From: Struthidea cinerea | Taxonomy: Eukaryota > Chordata > Aves > Passeriformes > Corcoracidae | DNA length: 64,000 nucleotides | Direction of reading: 5' to 3' | Assembly: GCA_013397865.1 (NCBI GenBank) | Contig: VZTI01005197.1 | Span: forward strand, 1,081,410 to 1,145,409 | Shown here: positions 27,501 to 38,430 of the stretch, piece by piece | Layout: every line of letters starts with the position of its first letter | How positions within the stretch are numbered: position 1 is the first letter of the stretch | Program-made: the position numbers and the translations under genes | Notes under the pieces: generated by a model | Told to the model about the DNA's origin: nothing | The model's database searches: none | The model's input: the letters and a program-made list of their open reading frames with translations, nothing else

Positions 27501-30500
27501 AAAATTCTTTGCGTTTTGTTTACAAGTTAGAAAAAAATCATACTCATCAATCCTTCTTAGACAGAAGAGCCACATGGATTACTGTTCTTGGGGAGAAAAA
27601 ATCCCCAAGGACAGTCAAAAAGATGACCCCATTCTAAGGCTGACCAAGCTCACCCTCTGCAGTACGGTGTCAGGAGGAGAGATGCTGCCCTCCAGTGTTC
27701 AGTCACCAAACTCAGTAAGTGCACGGGACAGGTTTTCTGCTCTTGGCTGTACAAACGCACTCACGGAGTGGGGAACTCGTAAGTGGAAGGCACATTAATG
27801 ATAAACAGAGATTTAACTTGGCTTCTTCCCCTTCCTATTTACTGATTTAGTTGGGCTGGTTTGGATTTAACATTAGGTACCACAGACACAATGATTTATT
27901 GAGATCTAAATTATGCACACTTACTTTCAGGAGACTGCTAAAAATGTAGTTTCTCCTAAATGAGGGAGAAATCATTAATAGACACAGTCAAGCAGCTTCT
28001 GCAAACTCTGCCACAGCTCTATTGACCTATCTGAAATAGAGCGAGTGTTAGTGGCAGCAGGTATGGCACATTTTGGTCACTACTGAGACTGAGGTACTAT
28101 GTTATTACTGTACAAAAATATGAATGCATTATCTGCACGCATTGAAAACAGATTCAGACTGTCTAAATAAAGAAAATTTCATGCCACCAAGTTCCTTTAA
28201 ATAAAGGAGTGAACAGGCTACCACTAAACTATTAAATGGAAAACACATTTTTCTGCATCCCAAAAGCTTTCACAATACTTCCCCTTCATGCTTTTGGGCC
28301 TAAGTATAGCAAACAGCTATTTATCAGGAAACCAAAATTAACCAAATTAATCTCCTCCCTGCCTTCCTTCTCTCCATATCCTAAATGGACATGCTGGATC
28401 ACAAGTCCACTTCAGTCAGTGAAGTAGATCTCCACTCTACATCTCCAAACTTAAAATCAAAGCTCACACGTTATTCTGGTTTTGACTAGGAGCTCATCAT
28501 ACAGGCTGACGTGTCACATTGTTTCAATTCAAGAATTTCATCAATTATATGTCTAACACTCAAAATCTGCAAACAAACTGATTAGTTTTAGGGTACCATG
28601 ATCAAATCCTCAGCAGACTTAAACTGAAGGTAAATAAATAGCTGTTATATTAGCACAAATAGAGTTATGTATGGTTTAAAGGTGTGTATGCACATCGATG
28701 GGAACAAGGTAACAGACCAGTATCAGGTGTTAAACTTCTATATCCTTTAACAGAGATTCAATTCAGCACCAGTCAGCTCTAAGCCACAAGTCTACTACAA
28801 TTTTAGACAAAATTCTGTGATTTTACAGATACAAAACTATTAGCTACGCATATTCATGTACGTATACTCATCTGTAAAATGAACTATTCCCACTCCAGTA
28901 GCTCACAGCTTAACAATACTCAAACTTCCTCTCTTTTTTTAAGCCAGATTGACATTCCTCACAGAAAAATCCTTAAAGGCCTATCAAACGTTTTAATAAG
29001 AAAATTAGTATTCTGTTTTTTTACTTTAATTCTTTTATAAAGCAAGGTCTTCTGGAGTCACAGTTACAGATTTTAAGAAGTTTCATTATACAGCATAATT
29101 GAATCATTGGGAGAGACATCAGAACAGGAAATATAAATTTCCAAACCAAAGAGAGTGACTTGTTACTATAAACTCTCTCCTTTGATTTCCCATAAAACAC
29201 AACAGTGAAGAGGAGCGCAGTTTGTCCAGGCCTAGTAGCCTTCCAATAGGTGAGAAGAAATGTCTGACCCTGTTTGTTTCAATGCCATACATGTGTTCAC
29301 CTTTAAATCAGCAGTGCTCAGGAACTCAGAAAAACAGAACACATCTTTTAGGATCACACTCTGAATCAGAAGCAGTCACTACAAGGAGAAGAAAAGCTCC
29401 AGGCAGCTCTAGGGCTCTTCAGATAGCAGGGCGCAGTCCTGCTGGCTCATCCACCTGGACCAGAGTCGACTTGGGAGCAGGAAGGAACACACTGTATTAA
29501 AGTACTCTTCTCTCCTGCATCTCCCCGCTGCTCTTCAGCCCTTTCCTCCATCACATAAAAGAAGCACTGCCTTTCTCATGATAGAGCACAGGACAAGATT
29601 CCTCCCTCTCATCCCAAGAAATACAGAATTAACTGCAGCCAGAACCACTCATCCTATGCAAAAAATGTATTCCCCAACTCCTTTTAAACTACTCTTAAAA
29701 ACAGGTTGGTAAAAAGCAGGCTCAACGACACACCTACGTGTAAGTCTAATTCAATAGGTCTGAACACAAGATACACACAGATCTTTTTGGAAGGACTGAC
29801 CATTCAACACATTTGCATTCATCAAGTTACTCAGCAGGACAGAACTATGGCTTATACTCATCTCCACCAAAGCAAATTATGTAAAATTAATGACTGACCA
29901 GCAAGCAACTCTGATCTAACTGAACACTAATGTAACAGCATCCAAAGTATCAACATTGTCTTTTCCATTACAATCATACATGAAAGTCAATAATAAATAT
30001 TTTCAAAAAGCAGAGGATACTGAAGGAAACCAGAAAAGAAAAGTTTAAAAGGGAAAAAAAATAATAATCAAAGGGCTAATTTGTTTTTCAAAATCTGCTG
30101 AAGTTAACAAAAGAAAGACCCTGTCTGCCCAAAAAGGAAAACTTCAAAAGGGAGAACAGAACTCATAGAAAAGTAACATTGAGGTGGCAAAATATCAAGA
30201 GGACCATATCGCCTCCCCCAAAAAGAGTAAGGTAGAAGCAGTTTTGACCTCCCAGATATAAGAAGAAAACCTTATCTTTGGCCCACTACAAACATGCATG
30301 CTGGTATCAAGTTTACCTACCAGTCTGGTACTGTGTGCCAATCAGTGAATATTCCACCTGTACACTGAGCACCACATTCAATAAGATGACCTGCAAGACT
30401 GGGAAAATGGCATTAAAATAACTAAATATAATGCAAAATCAATTTTCACAAATCTTGCTTTAAAATACAATAGTACAACGGAAATAGAGCTAAATAACAA

Positions 30501-33500
30501 AACATGCTACTTTTCTTGAGAAGTATCTAATGCAATTATGAATTATGCATTAAGCATAACAAGGGATCCTGAAAGATAAATACATAGCATTTAAAAGATT
30601 TTTACAAGAATTTTCCTGCAAAAAATGAATACCTAGAAGATTATCTAACACCTGAAACCAAGTTTCCTTAGTCATTTCAAATGTTTATCTAAATTCAGTA
30701 TCTTAGCAGTCTGCACTGTGTGTAACTAAATAGACAAAGACCATTTTTAAATGAAGAGATAGAAAATCTCACCACCAATACGAAGGACACAATGTATTAT
30801 GATTATGTATTACTACTCTCAAATTTTGATTGTGATAGTCTATAAATATTCAACAGAATTATGGGGAAAATCTTCATCTCTATCATCCCCAACTCAGTGG
30901 AGCCTGAATGAATTTCTCTCCACAGTTTTTCTCAAGCAGAAGTTCAAGCACACTAATGAACAGTGTGTGCTCAGGCTATCTAAGTAATCATTCATTTTTA
31001 TGAGGACTTCAATTCAGATATATGATGCAGAATGTTAAATTAGGTGGCATAATTCTACCGCTTTCTGGATCAGATCCCTAACTTTAGGACTACAACAAGG
31101 ATTTGTACATGGGAGTACTGACACTGAGCTTCAACAAAACCATACCAGGATGCTGCCCTCTGACTGAACCTGCTTTTGAGAATCTTTCAGAGTAAGCCCT
31201 GCGACCACCCCAAATACCAACAGTGGCAGCCAAACAGAAAAACCTGGGAATCAGTGGTCTGTACTATAAGATTTCATCTCTTGACACAAAATGAACAGAA
31301 AGTTAAGCTGCTAAATTAAGTCTTTCAACCCTTTCTTCCTTTTGTTATTTTACGCTGGTTCCAGAATGCAGTTTCTATAATTTCAAATCCAAGTGAGAGT
31401 AGTGAGCCTCAAAAAAGAACTCAAAACTGAACAAAATCATTAAAATAAATTAATTCAATGATAATATGAAACATCACTATGTGCTGAAAAAGTTGGTATC
31501 TCGACACTGTGATATGAAATACAAATTTACCCAAATTCTTCTTATATCATTTACCTTCCTGCAGCTAGCAAGTCATAGTCATCCCTATTCCAGCCAAACT
31601 AGAAGAAAAACACAAATATTTTAAATCCATAAAAGTTTCATACAGTACAAAAAACTGCACATAGTATGTTTTTTGCTTTGAATAACAATGCATTGCACAT
31701 ATTCTTACTTAACTGCAGAAATCTAAGTAACAATAATTGGCAGGTGCTGTACATGGATTTGAGTTCCTATACAGCAAATTAGCAAAAAAATCTCTGACAC
31801 ATTTCAGTTTTCCTCCTATTGATACACCCAACAACTACAAACTCTTAAAGCCATACCCTCTTCAAAAAAACTTCAAGTGCAACACCCATAGTACTGAAAA
31901 CCTGCACAACCTACAGGTTTAAAAGTATAGTACCTATCTTGCGTCACCTGAACAAACCACTGTGTGTCTTCAACTTTTGAAAATTATCAGTTCCTGGAGT
32001 ACTACCAGTCACTCTTAAAAACTGAAGTATGCTTTCTGTTTAACTAGAAATTTTAACTAGAATCTTTTCCCTGAGTTCAACCTAGTGCAAGCAATACAGT
32101 AATAGTTTCTTATTTAGCACTTTGCAGAAATCTTCCTAAAACCTTTCAATTAATTAGATAAGGTCTTTCTGGAATAGATAACACACACTGACAGTTGTTA
32201 TTTTGAGAATGTAAAAAACTAGGAATAAAATAACAAGTCATAATGGAAATTATAAATGGAAAATTAATTTGGCATTTTTTGACATGCATAAAGTCAAAAG
32301 AGTATGATGTCTTAGAAAGCATGTTTTTAACTAGACACATGCCCTCCTATTTGTTTTAAATATGCATCAAAAGACAGCTTCCGTATTTTACCGTGTGTGA
32401 TCCTTCACAAAAATTCATGAAAACCTGTTAAAAGTACTTCAGAAAACCACATACCCTGCTTGTGTAATTTTTTTAATTTCAAGGAGTTTCAGAAATGCTG
32501 CATTGAAACCTAACTACTTTAAACAAAACTGCTTACCCATCGAACAAAAAAACCCAGTGTTTTAAACTATCTCGTGCTCCCCCCAGCCAGAGTGAGCTCT
32601 ACTATTGACACCTTGTGGTAAAGAAAAATATACTTGCACACTAAATTTTGAAGAAAGGCAAGGGAAAAAAACCCCAAAACAAATGGTAAGAGTGAAATAC
32701 TGGTGAAAGAAGCTAAGACTTCCTTAACTTCACCCACGCTTTCCAGCTTAATGGTATACAAGTTAACAAATATCCCTGCTATCAATTTAAGGGGGAAGCT
32801 GACAACTTTTCATGCATGTAAGAAAAAAAATACAGATGCTCATTATTTTTAACTTAGTATCTACATTTTCACAAGGAACAAAAACTGTCTGACAATTACT
32901 GCTGAATATTCACTCACATATATTCATTATCATACGGAAATTAACTTGTACTTACAGAGTGAATGAGTGGTCCTAATACAATCCCGCTGTCAACACATCT
33001 GCCTGTCACAACAATATCAGCTCCAAGGTCTAGAGCTCTGCTTATTGGTCTTGCGCTAGAGGTGACCAAACACAGCAGTAAGTACTCTCATTTCGTAAAG
33101 CATCATTTAAAATACAGTTCCCTGACACACACAGGTTAAAAATCACTTAAAAATCACTTATGAAATCAATAAAATCTACTTTAACAACCAATTTGTCATT
33201 ATGTATATACATCAACAGGATTTTAAAGAGCAGTCATCATGACACTATCAAATTCTGGTACCTAAATAACGTAACTGAAACACTTATGTTGATGTCCATA
33301 GAAACTGTCCTGAACAAAGTGCAGAGAGGGACACTTCTTTCATCAAATACAGAAGAGAGTGTTTTCCAGAGATTCATTTAATTTGTAGATGAGCATATAA
33401 AGTTGAACATTCTCCATAGATAAAGCCTGGTCACTTTGCCCTCCAATTTTAAACCTTTCAGGTCAATTACCTAAGTGATTTAAGAACTTGCAATGTTGTC

Positions 33501-36500
33501 CAACTTAAAGCGCACTGTGCAAGAACAGGATCACCAGGATCATCAACTGGAAGAGATGCACATGACCATTGTCCCATTTCTCAGTCCTTCCCCTTCACTA
33601 GACCTGACTGACATTGATTCATCTGAAGGGGATGGTGACAATGAAAATGTGACCATTCACAAAGAGGTAGCTAGAACACCTGCATTCAGAGATTTATGGA
33701 AACCCTAAGTATCATAAAGGAGGAAAGGGAGATCTTTCAAAACAGTGACCATCCTGAAAAAACAGTTTCTAAAATTTCAACAATACAAAGCCTGACACAC
33801 AGTTCAGCGCAACCTAAGAGAACAGTAACCTACGGCACTCTGTGTCCCTGAACTTGAATTCCTCACTTGCACTTCTCTAGTGACAACATTGTAAACTACT
33901 CCATGCTGCAACAGAATACTAAGCATAAGAAAAAGTATTTTTGCAACTGTTGTAATTAAACTAACACTATTTTGGCTCAAACTTAAACCTGATGATTCAC
34001 AGATGGTGTATTGCTAAGGAGTCATAACTTACAAGGTTACAAACTAAAACTTATTTACAAGTTGCAAACAAATATTTTTATCTAGTTGCCTGAATAATTC
34101 AAAGGTGAACCTCATATACTGAGTGGTTCTAATTGCAAAGCAAAACCAATTCCCATATTCAATGTGTTAAAATTATTTGTTTGTAATAAATACAACTTGC
34201 TAAAATAACTCACCCAAGATACACGTTCATGCTGTGAATACTCTCTGGAAATTGTTTGCCACTCTCTAAATCAGTGATACCAGCTCCTTTTAAGTTCTCT
34301 TTCTGTTAGAAAACAAGCAGAACATCCAAGCTATGAGTATTTTGAAGTTTCTACTGTAAGCCTTTCATTAGTATCAAACAACAGATCCACTTCACAGCAA
34401 CTCTAAGCAGAGCATAATTATTAAAAGTATTAACACAAATCAGTTGAATGGCTAAAAGCCGTAGATACGCTTTTAACCACAACTTTTCCAGCATGCAGAA
34501 AACTAAGTCAGTCTTTAAAGAAAGTAATGTTCATTCACATATGACCAACTACAATGAACTGGTGTATTTCCTAGGCTTTAAACTGTCTTTAATTGCTGTA
34601 GGACTAAATAAATCAAACCCTGCAAACAGAAATGTGTCTGCCACATCTGCAATGGTGCCACAGCCAGAGAACAAGGCTAATCCTGTAGCTTCATACAGTA
34701 CTTAGAGTAAGTTGTGTTTCCAGAGAAGTAGGTGGGGGGGAGGGTGTGTTTCTGACCATGCATTAGGCAGCTTGCCAATCCAGTGGATTGAGGGTACAGT
34801 GACTGCATAGACACAATGTCTACGGAAACTGTAAATACTAATTTACAGGTGGGATCTATACCGTGGAAAAAAACCCAAAATTTCCACTCTGAACTAATTT
34901 GGTATTCTATGTTAATGACTGCAATCCTGCAAACCACAAGTAACATCTACCATGTTTCATGTATCAACAACAGAAGTTGTTGGTAACCATAAAAGCCGTG
35001 TCTTTTTTGCTCCTGTAAGTCATGTACTGACAGCGGCATAGAGAACAACGCATTTCAGATCAGACACATCCATAACAAGCTCAAATAAGGACCACTTTAC
35101 TGTTGTACCAGTAATGAAATTCGGGCCTGCACACAGTAAAGCAGTTTCAGAAGGGCAGAAGTTTCTGAAAAGGAAGTCCAAGCACTGCACATAAATTGCA
35201 AATGAAGATTCTTACTTGATGATCCTCCACATTCAAGAGCATGCAAGGAGTAACAGATCCTACACACATAAATAATTTTCCAAGTTACAGGCAGATATTT
35301 AACCACAGTGCAAACCTCTCCTCTCTTAACTACTATTATGCATAAACTCTTTTCCCAGTAGCTTTTCAGGTATGGCCAACATTTTTTTGCAGATTTCATA
35401 GATAAAGTGTAATTCTTTCAGTAAAAAAAAAAAAAAAATCCCATATATTTCAACTTTCAAATTTTTTTTTTAAATATTTAAACTTCAATCCTCTCACTTA
35501 ACATTACCTTACTGCCTGTAAACTAATTACTTAAAAACAGAAAACCAGCTACCTATAAACAAAGTAACATCAGGAAATGCCTGTAAACCACTAAAAAAGC
35601 TAGAAGGGATAAACATTTGAATGTGTGGTAGCCACACCATATCCAGAAGATTTAACACACATGATTATCTAGTTTAGACAGAAGCAGTAAGCAACAGCAC
35701 ACAAGAGCTTCTCCTGAAGAGCAGGCAGACCTTACAGCAGATTCACATTTCGCTTCCAAAAGCTAAATAGCAGATCCACAAGCTTATAAAATTCACCCCC
35801 ATAACATAACAAACACCAGATGTGCCAAGAATTGCATTCATGCATTTAAAAAATTAAGATAATGAAGAACAGCACTTCTGATAGTAGAAGACTACTTCAT
35901 AAAGACACACAAAATTCCCATGGGACAGTAAATACCATCTTCATGCTATACAGACTCATGCTACTAAAAAAAAAAAAAAAACCAAAGTGAAATACCTCAC
36001 TCATCAGATCATCTCCAGCAACAACAGCTATTTTCAAATCAACATCTGCTTTCTTTGCCACCTCCTGAAGGGCAGCTGCACAAGCAAGTGGATTAATTCC
36101 ACCAGCATTACTGATGACACGAACACCTAATAGAAAAAAAAAAAAAGGCAAATGAAGTTCAGCAGTGTCAATAATCAATCACCTGTATTTCCAAAAGTGT
36201 GCTGAAACACAAGCAAGGTATCACCTTTGAAAGGTTACAGACATTCACTCAAGCAAAATACTAAAACCACAATAAAATATGAACCACATTTAACCTGTGA
36301 AAGGATCACAATAAGCCAGTACAAAATTGTTTAGAGAAGAATAACTGCTACAGATAATTCTCATTTATCCTTTATGAATGGAAGGAGAAAGTGACCAGAA
36401 AGACACACAATGAGGCAGACAGACAGCATCGTACATCCCTGACAGGAACAGCAGTAAACACTGTGAAGCTTTACTAACGTAAGCAAGAAAGGAGTGATTA

Positions 36501-37678
36501 GAAAGTCATATCGTAGAACTACATGGAAATTTTGAAAAACTTGAATTACCTTGAAAACATCTAGATCTCACATTTTAAAAAGTATCTGTAAAGCAATCTT
36601 CCATTCACAAATTAAAGCTATAGTAAGAAAAATGTGGAAATACATATCTACAGTGATAACAAATATCTCAAACCAACCCAATTTCACCATCAGACCTGTA
36701 CCCCACATCATTTACAATGGGATTTTTCATAGAATCCTAGAACGGTTTGGGTTAAAAGGACATTAGAGACCACCTAGTTCCAAGTCCCCTGCTATAGGCA
36801 AGGTTATTCAGGGCTCCATCCATCCTGGCCTTGAACACTTCCAGGGATGGAGCATTCACAACTTCTTTGGGCAACCTGTTCCAGTGCCTCACCACCCCCA
36901 CAGTAAAGAATTTCTTCCTAGCATCCAATCTAAATCTACCCTCCCTTCAGCTTATGGCCATTTCCCCTTCTTCTGTCACTACACATTCTTCTAAAAAGTC
37001 CAGCTGCAGCTCACTTGCAAGCCGCCTTTAGGTACTGGAAAGTGCTGTAAGGTCTTCCCAGAGCCTTCTCTTCTCCAGACTGAAGAGCCCCAACTCCGTG
37101 GGCCTGCCTTCATACGCAGGTGTACTGAATTAACATACAAACTCGTGCAAGAAGTAGCCTACCTTTCCTGTGAATATCCTTTATATAGGGAGCCATGGCA
37201 GTGGAGACAAAATCCGGAGTGTAACCTAAAACCTGAAATAATTAAGAGCTGTAACCATTTCTCACAGGTATGTCAACCCAATCCCTTTCCCTGGTTAACA
37301 CAGAAAAGAGGGAAGAACAACTACCTCTCAAAATGTTCGGGAAATACGATGGGAAATGACACGAACACTTTCACTAAAATGAAACTGAATGGATGCAAAT
37401 AAATACATGCGAGTAAAAAGTATACTTAAGAAACCGTGTCCCCGTAACCAGGTATGTCATAAACAGGCTTCGGGCACGATTTGGGCTGGAGGAGAGCTCG
37501 GGAGGTCGGAAAGTACCGCAGCGCACCCGGCCCCGGCCAAGCCCAGCATGCTGGGGCCGGACACCGGCTTTACTTACGGGAGACCGGGCCTTGGCAGCCG
37601 TCAGCAGCGACATGGTGATCTCGGAGAGGTAATCGAAGACGAGGAAATCCAGCTTCCCTCCGTACAGCAGCTGCGGCA
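10715..37678 (-). CDS. AtuA-family (DUF1446-type) protein, 12 exons, both ends missing
   Basis: Spliced minus-strand gene, partial at both ends. Exons (high to low): 37678-37578, 37232-37163, 36126-35996, 34302-34214, 33055-32956, 31598-31555, 30398-30321, 21557-21361, 19090-19026, 18752-18646, 15513-15402, 10814-10715. Every junction is GT-AG and the phases join without a stop over 1194 nt (398 codons). Family motifs appear in the expected order: KLDFLVFDYLSEITM, GYTPDFV, ISNAGGINPLACAAAL, VVAGDDL, NVYLGARPISRAL, ADIVVTGRCVDSGIVLGPL, AGHLIECGAQCTGG, PPDTGGLISFGTVAEQLV, VYELGNPQRYLLPDV, EIAPAGTGM. The family is named after the Pseudomonas atuA gene of the acyclic terpene (citronellol/geraniol) degradation cluster; its biochemical reaction is unsettled, so no reaction is claimed here. 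The first codons should be in the assembly gap just upstream. The C-terminal family domain is not seen. The gene is head-to-head with FGG, about 8 kb apart. Family assignment is from remembered motifs. Confidence 0.85.
10815..15401. other. Intron of the AtuA-like gene, no other feature seen
   Basis: About 4.6 kb of AT-rich sequence between the last two recognised exons. A plus-strand open frame of 123 codons (11000-11371) and others at 12630-12924 and 13225-13597 have no recognisable domain and look like chance frames. No conserved element or RNA gene was recognised. Confidence 0.6.
16340..17170 (+). mobile_element. CR1 LINE, 5'-truncated, with 3' end
   Basis: A GC-richer block in an intron of the AtuA-like gene. 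The plus frame at 16402-17079 reads like the carboxyl end of a CR1 reverse-transcriptase protein: blocks such as GIVPLYLALVRPHLECCVQF, NIAVLEHVQRKAIRLVKGLE and LRELGLLSPEKRRLWRDLI. It ends with the CR1 tail (GGTCTCTTCCAACCTTGAC followed by the ATTCTATGATTTTATG short repeat). The element is truncated at its 5' side and carries no full ORF2, so it should be immobile. It is in the opposite orientation to the host gene. Confidence 0.9.
24339..24440. repeat. Copy A of a ~100-bp duplicated segment
   Basis: Direct repeat of 26372-26462. The shared core includes ACTGATCAGCCTTAGTTTAT and TCTCTCCTGCATTTCAAAAC followed by AAAAC units. A few substitutions separate the copies. No known repeat family was recognised. 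Confidence 0.75.
26372..26462. repeat. Copy B of a ~100-bp duplicated segment
   Basis: Direct repeat of 24339-24440, about 2.0 kb away in the same intron, with matching order of the TTTATCAT, CTGATCAGCC and AAAACAAAACAAAAC blocks. Similarity appears to fade on both sides by eye. Confidence 0.75.
30321..34302 (-). CDS. AtuA-like gene, middle exons
   Basis: Four exons: 34302-34214 (ending NVYLG), 33055-32956 (ADIVVTGRCVDSGIVLGPL), 31598-31555 (FGWNRDDYDLLAAG) and 30398-30321 (AGHLIECGAQCTGG, then FTDWHTVPD). The donors are GTGAGT, GTAAGT, GTAAAT and GTAGGT. The phase at each junction (2, 0, 2, 2) was needed to choose between neighbouring GT or AG dinucleotides, for example CTTGG|GTGAGT rather than one base earlier. 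The GW-D-D-LAAG and AGHLIECGAQ-TGG pairing is a strong family signature. Confidence 0.87.
33493..33708 (+). other. Isolated open reading frame, unrecognised (71 codons)
   Basis: A plus-strand frame inside an intron of the minus-strand AtuA-like gene. It starts MLSNLKRTVQEQ, contains an acidic stretch DSSEGDGDNENV and ends FRDLWKP before a TAA. Composition is more protein-like than most chance frames here (hydrophilic, acidic, few AT-rich codons), but there is no promoter, splice or domain evidence. It could be a fragment of an old repeat or a chance frame. Confidence 0.2.
35996..37678 (-). CDS. AtuA-like gene, first three recognised exons
   Basis: Exon 37678-37578 starts in phase 1 (first two bases TG complete a codon begun upstream) and carries GGKLDFLVFDYLSEITM. 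Exon 37232-37163 begins after a TATTTCAG acceptor and carries GYTPDFVSTAMAPYI. Exon 36126-35996 carries VRVISNAGGINPLACAAAL and ends at VVAGDDLMSE. These are the most diagnostic blocks of the family. A reverse-oriented CR1 fragment fills much of the intron between the second and third exons. The first exon lies in GC-rich CpG-island sequence; the rest lie in AT-rich DNA. Confidence 0.87.
36727..37122 (-). mobile_element. CR1 LINE fragment, reverse orientation
   Basis: Reading from the left, CATAGAATCCTAGAACGGTT, then AGACCACCTAGTTCCAAGTC and CTTGAACACTTCCAGGGATG, is the reverse complement of the CR1 3' region, continuing to CAGACTGAAGAGCCCCAACT. The element therefore lies on the minus strand, same as the host gene, with its right edge only about 40 bases from the donor side of the exon at 37163-37232. 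It is diverged and non-coding. Confidence 0.9.
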
Positions 37679-37809
37679 CTGGCGGGGCAGGCAAAGGCGC
37701 TGTCAGCACGGAAGGCACCCCCGGCCCGCCCCTACCCCCGGTGCCAGCCCGGCCCGGCCCGTCCCGCCCGGGCGTGCGGCGGCAGCCCCGGCCGGGCCGC
37801 TTGCGCAAC

Positions 37810-38106
37810 NNNNNNNNNNNNNNNNNNNNNNNNNNNNNNNNNNNNNNNNNNNNNNNNNNNNNNNNNNNNNNNNNNNNNNNNNNNNNNNNNNNNNNNNNNN
37901 NNNNNNNNNNNNNNNNNNNNNNNNNNNNNNNNNNNNNNNNNNNNNNNNNNNNNNNNNNNNNNNNNNNNNNNNNNNNNNNNNNNNNNNNNNNNNNNNNNNN
38001 NNNNNNNNNNNNNNNNNNNNNNNNNNNNNNNNNNNNNNNNNNNNNNNNNNNNNNNNNNNNNNNNNNNNNNNNNNNNNNNNNNNNNNNNNNNNNNNNNNNN
38101 NNNNNN
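37810..38106. other. Assembly gap (297 N)
   Basis: A run of N in the CpG island. By position it should hold the transcription start and the first coding exon of the AtuA-like gene, because the exon at 37678 enters in phase 1 and needs an upstream exon. The N count may be a scaffold estimate rather than a true length. Confidence 0.97.
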
Positions 38107-38113
38107 GGGAAAA

Positions 38114-38136
38114 GGGGCGGGAGAAAGTTTATAAAC
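38114..38136. promoter_or_regulatory. GC box plus palindromic TATA-like element
   Basis: GGGGCGGG at 38114-38121 is followed by GTTTATAAAC at 38127-38136, a perfect 10-base palindrome that contains TATAAA on both strands. On the minus strand a start about 30 bases away would fall in the gap, where the first exon is expected; on the plus strand the GC box sits upstream of the TATA element, the usual order. Function is inferred from the motifs only. Confidence 0.45.
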
Positions 38137-38430
38137 CCGGAGAGCGCGAGGCAGAGTGTCCGGAGCTGTGCGGGCGCAGCTCGGGGTTGCGGGCGTATCC
38201 CATAGCGCCAGTCGGCTGGAGGGCAGTGATGCGTCCAGCTCGAGGCGTGCCGGAACGAGGTCTCTCTGTTTCGGGTTGTGCCCGCGCCCACGCTGGACAA
38301 GGGTCGGTGGCGGGGGTGCGGGGCTGTCGCATCCCCGAGGTGCTGCGGGCTTGGCGGGGGCACCCGTGTCACCACCGAAGCGAGAGGCGGTGTGTCGGGG
38401 CAAAACCTCAACCGCGGAAGCCCCGTGATA

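Larger units (their letters stand above)
21558..30320. other. Largest intron of the AtuA-like gene (about 8.8 kb)
   Basis: No coding exon recognised on either strand. It contains a pair of related segments (24339-24440 and 26372-26462), each ending in an AAAAC-type run, and several GC-richer patches (23470-24010, 27560-27790, 29210-29500) whose open frames show no domain. The phase across the flanking exons is continuous (TG + G), so no coding exon need be missing here. Confidence 0.55.
37470..38430. promoter_or_regulatory. CpG island, interrupted by the assembly gap
   Basis: A sharp GC and CpG rise compared with the AT-rich DNA on both sides. It covers the first recognised exon of the AtuA-like gene and is split by the run of N. 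Long open frames across it on both strands are a product of high GC and of the unknown bases, not evidence of genes. It is the likely promoter of the minus-strand gene. Confidence 0.8.
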
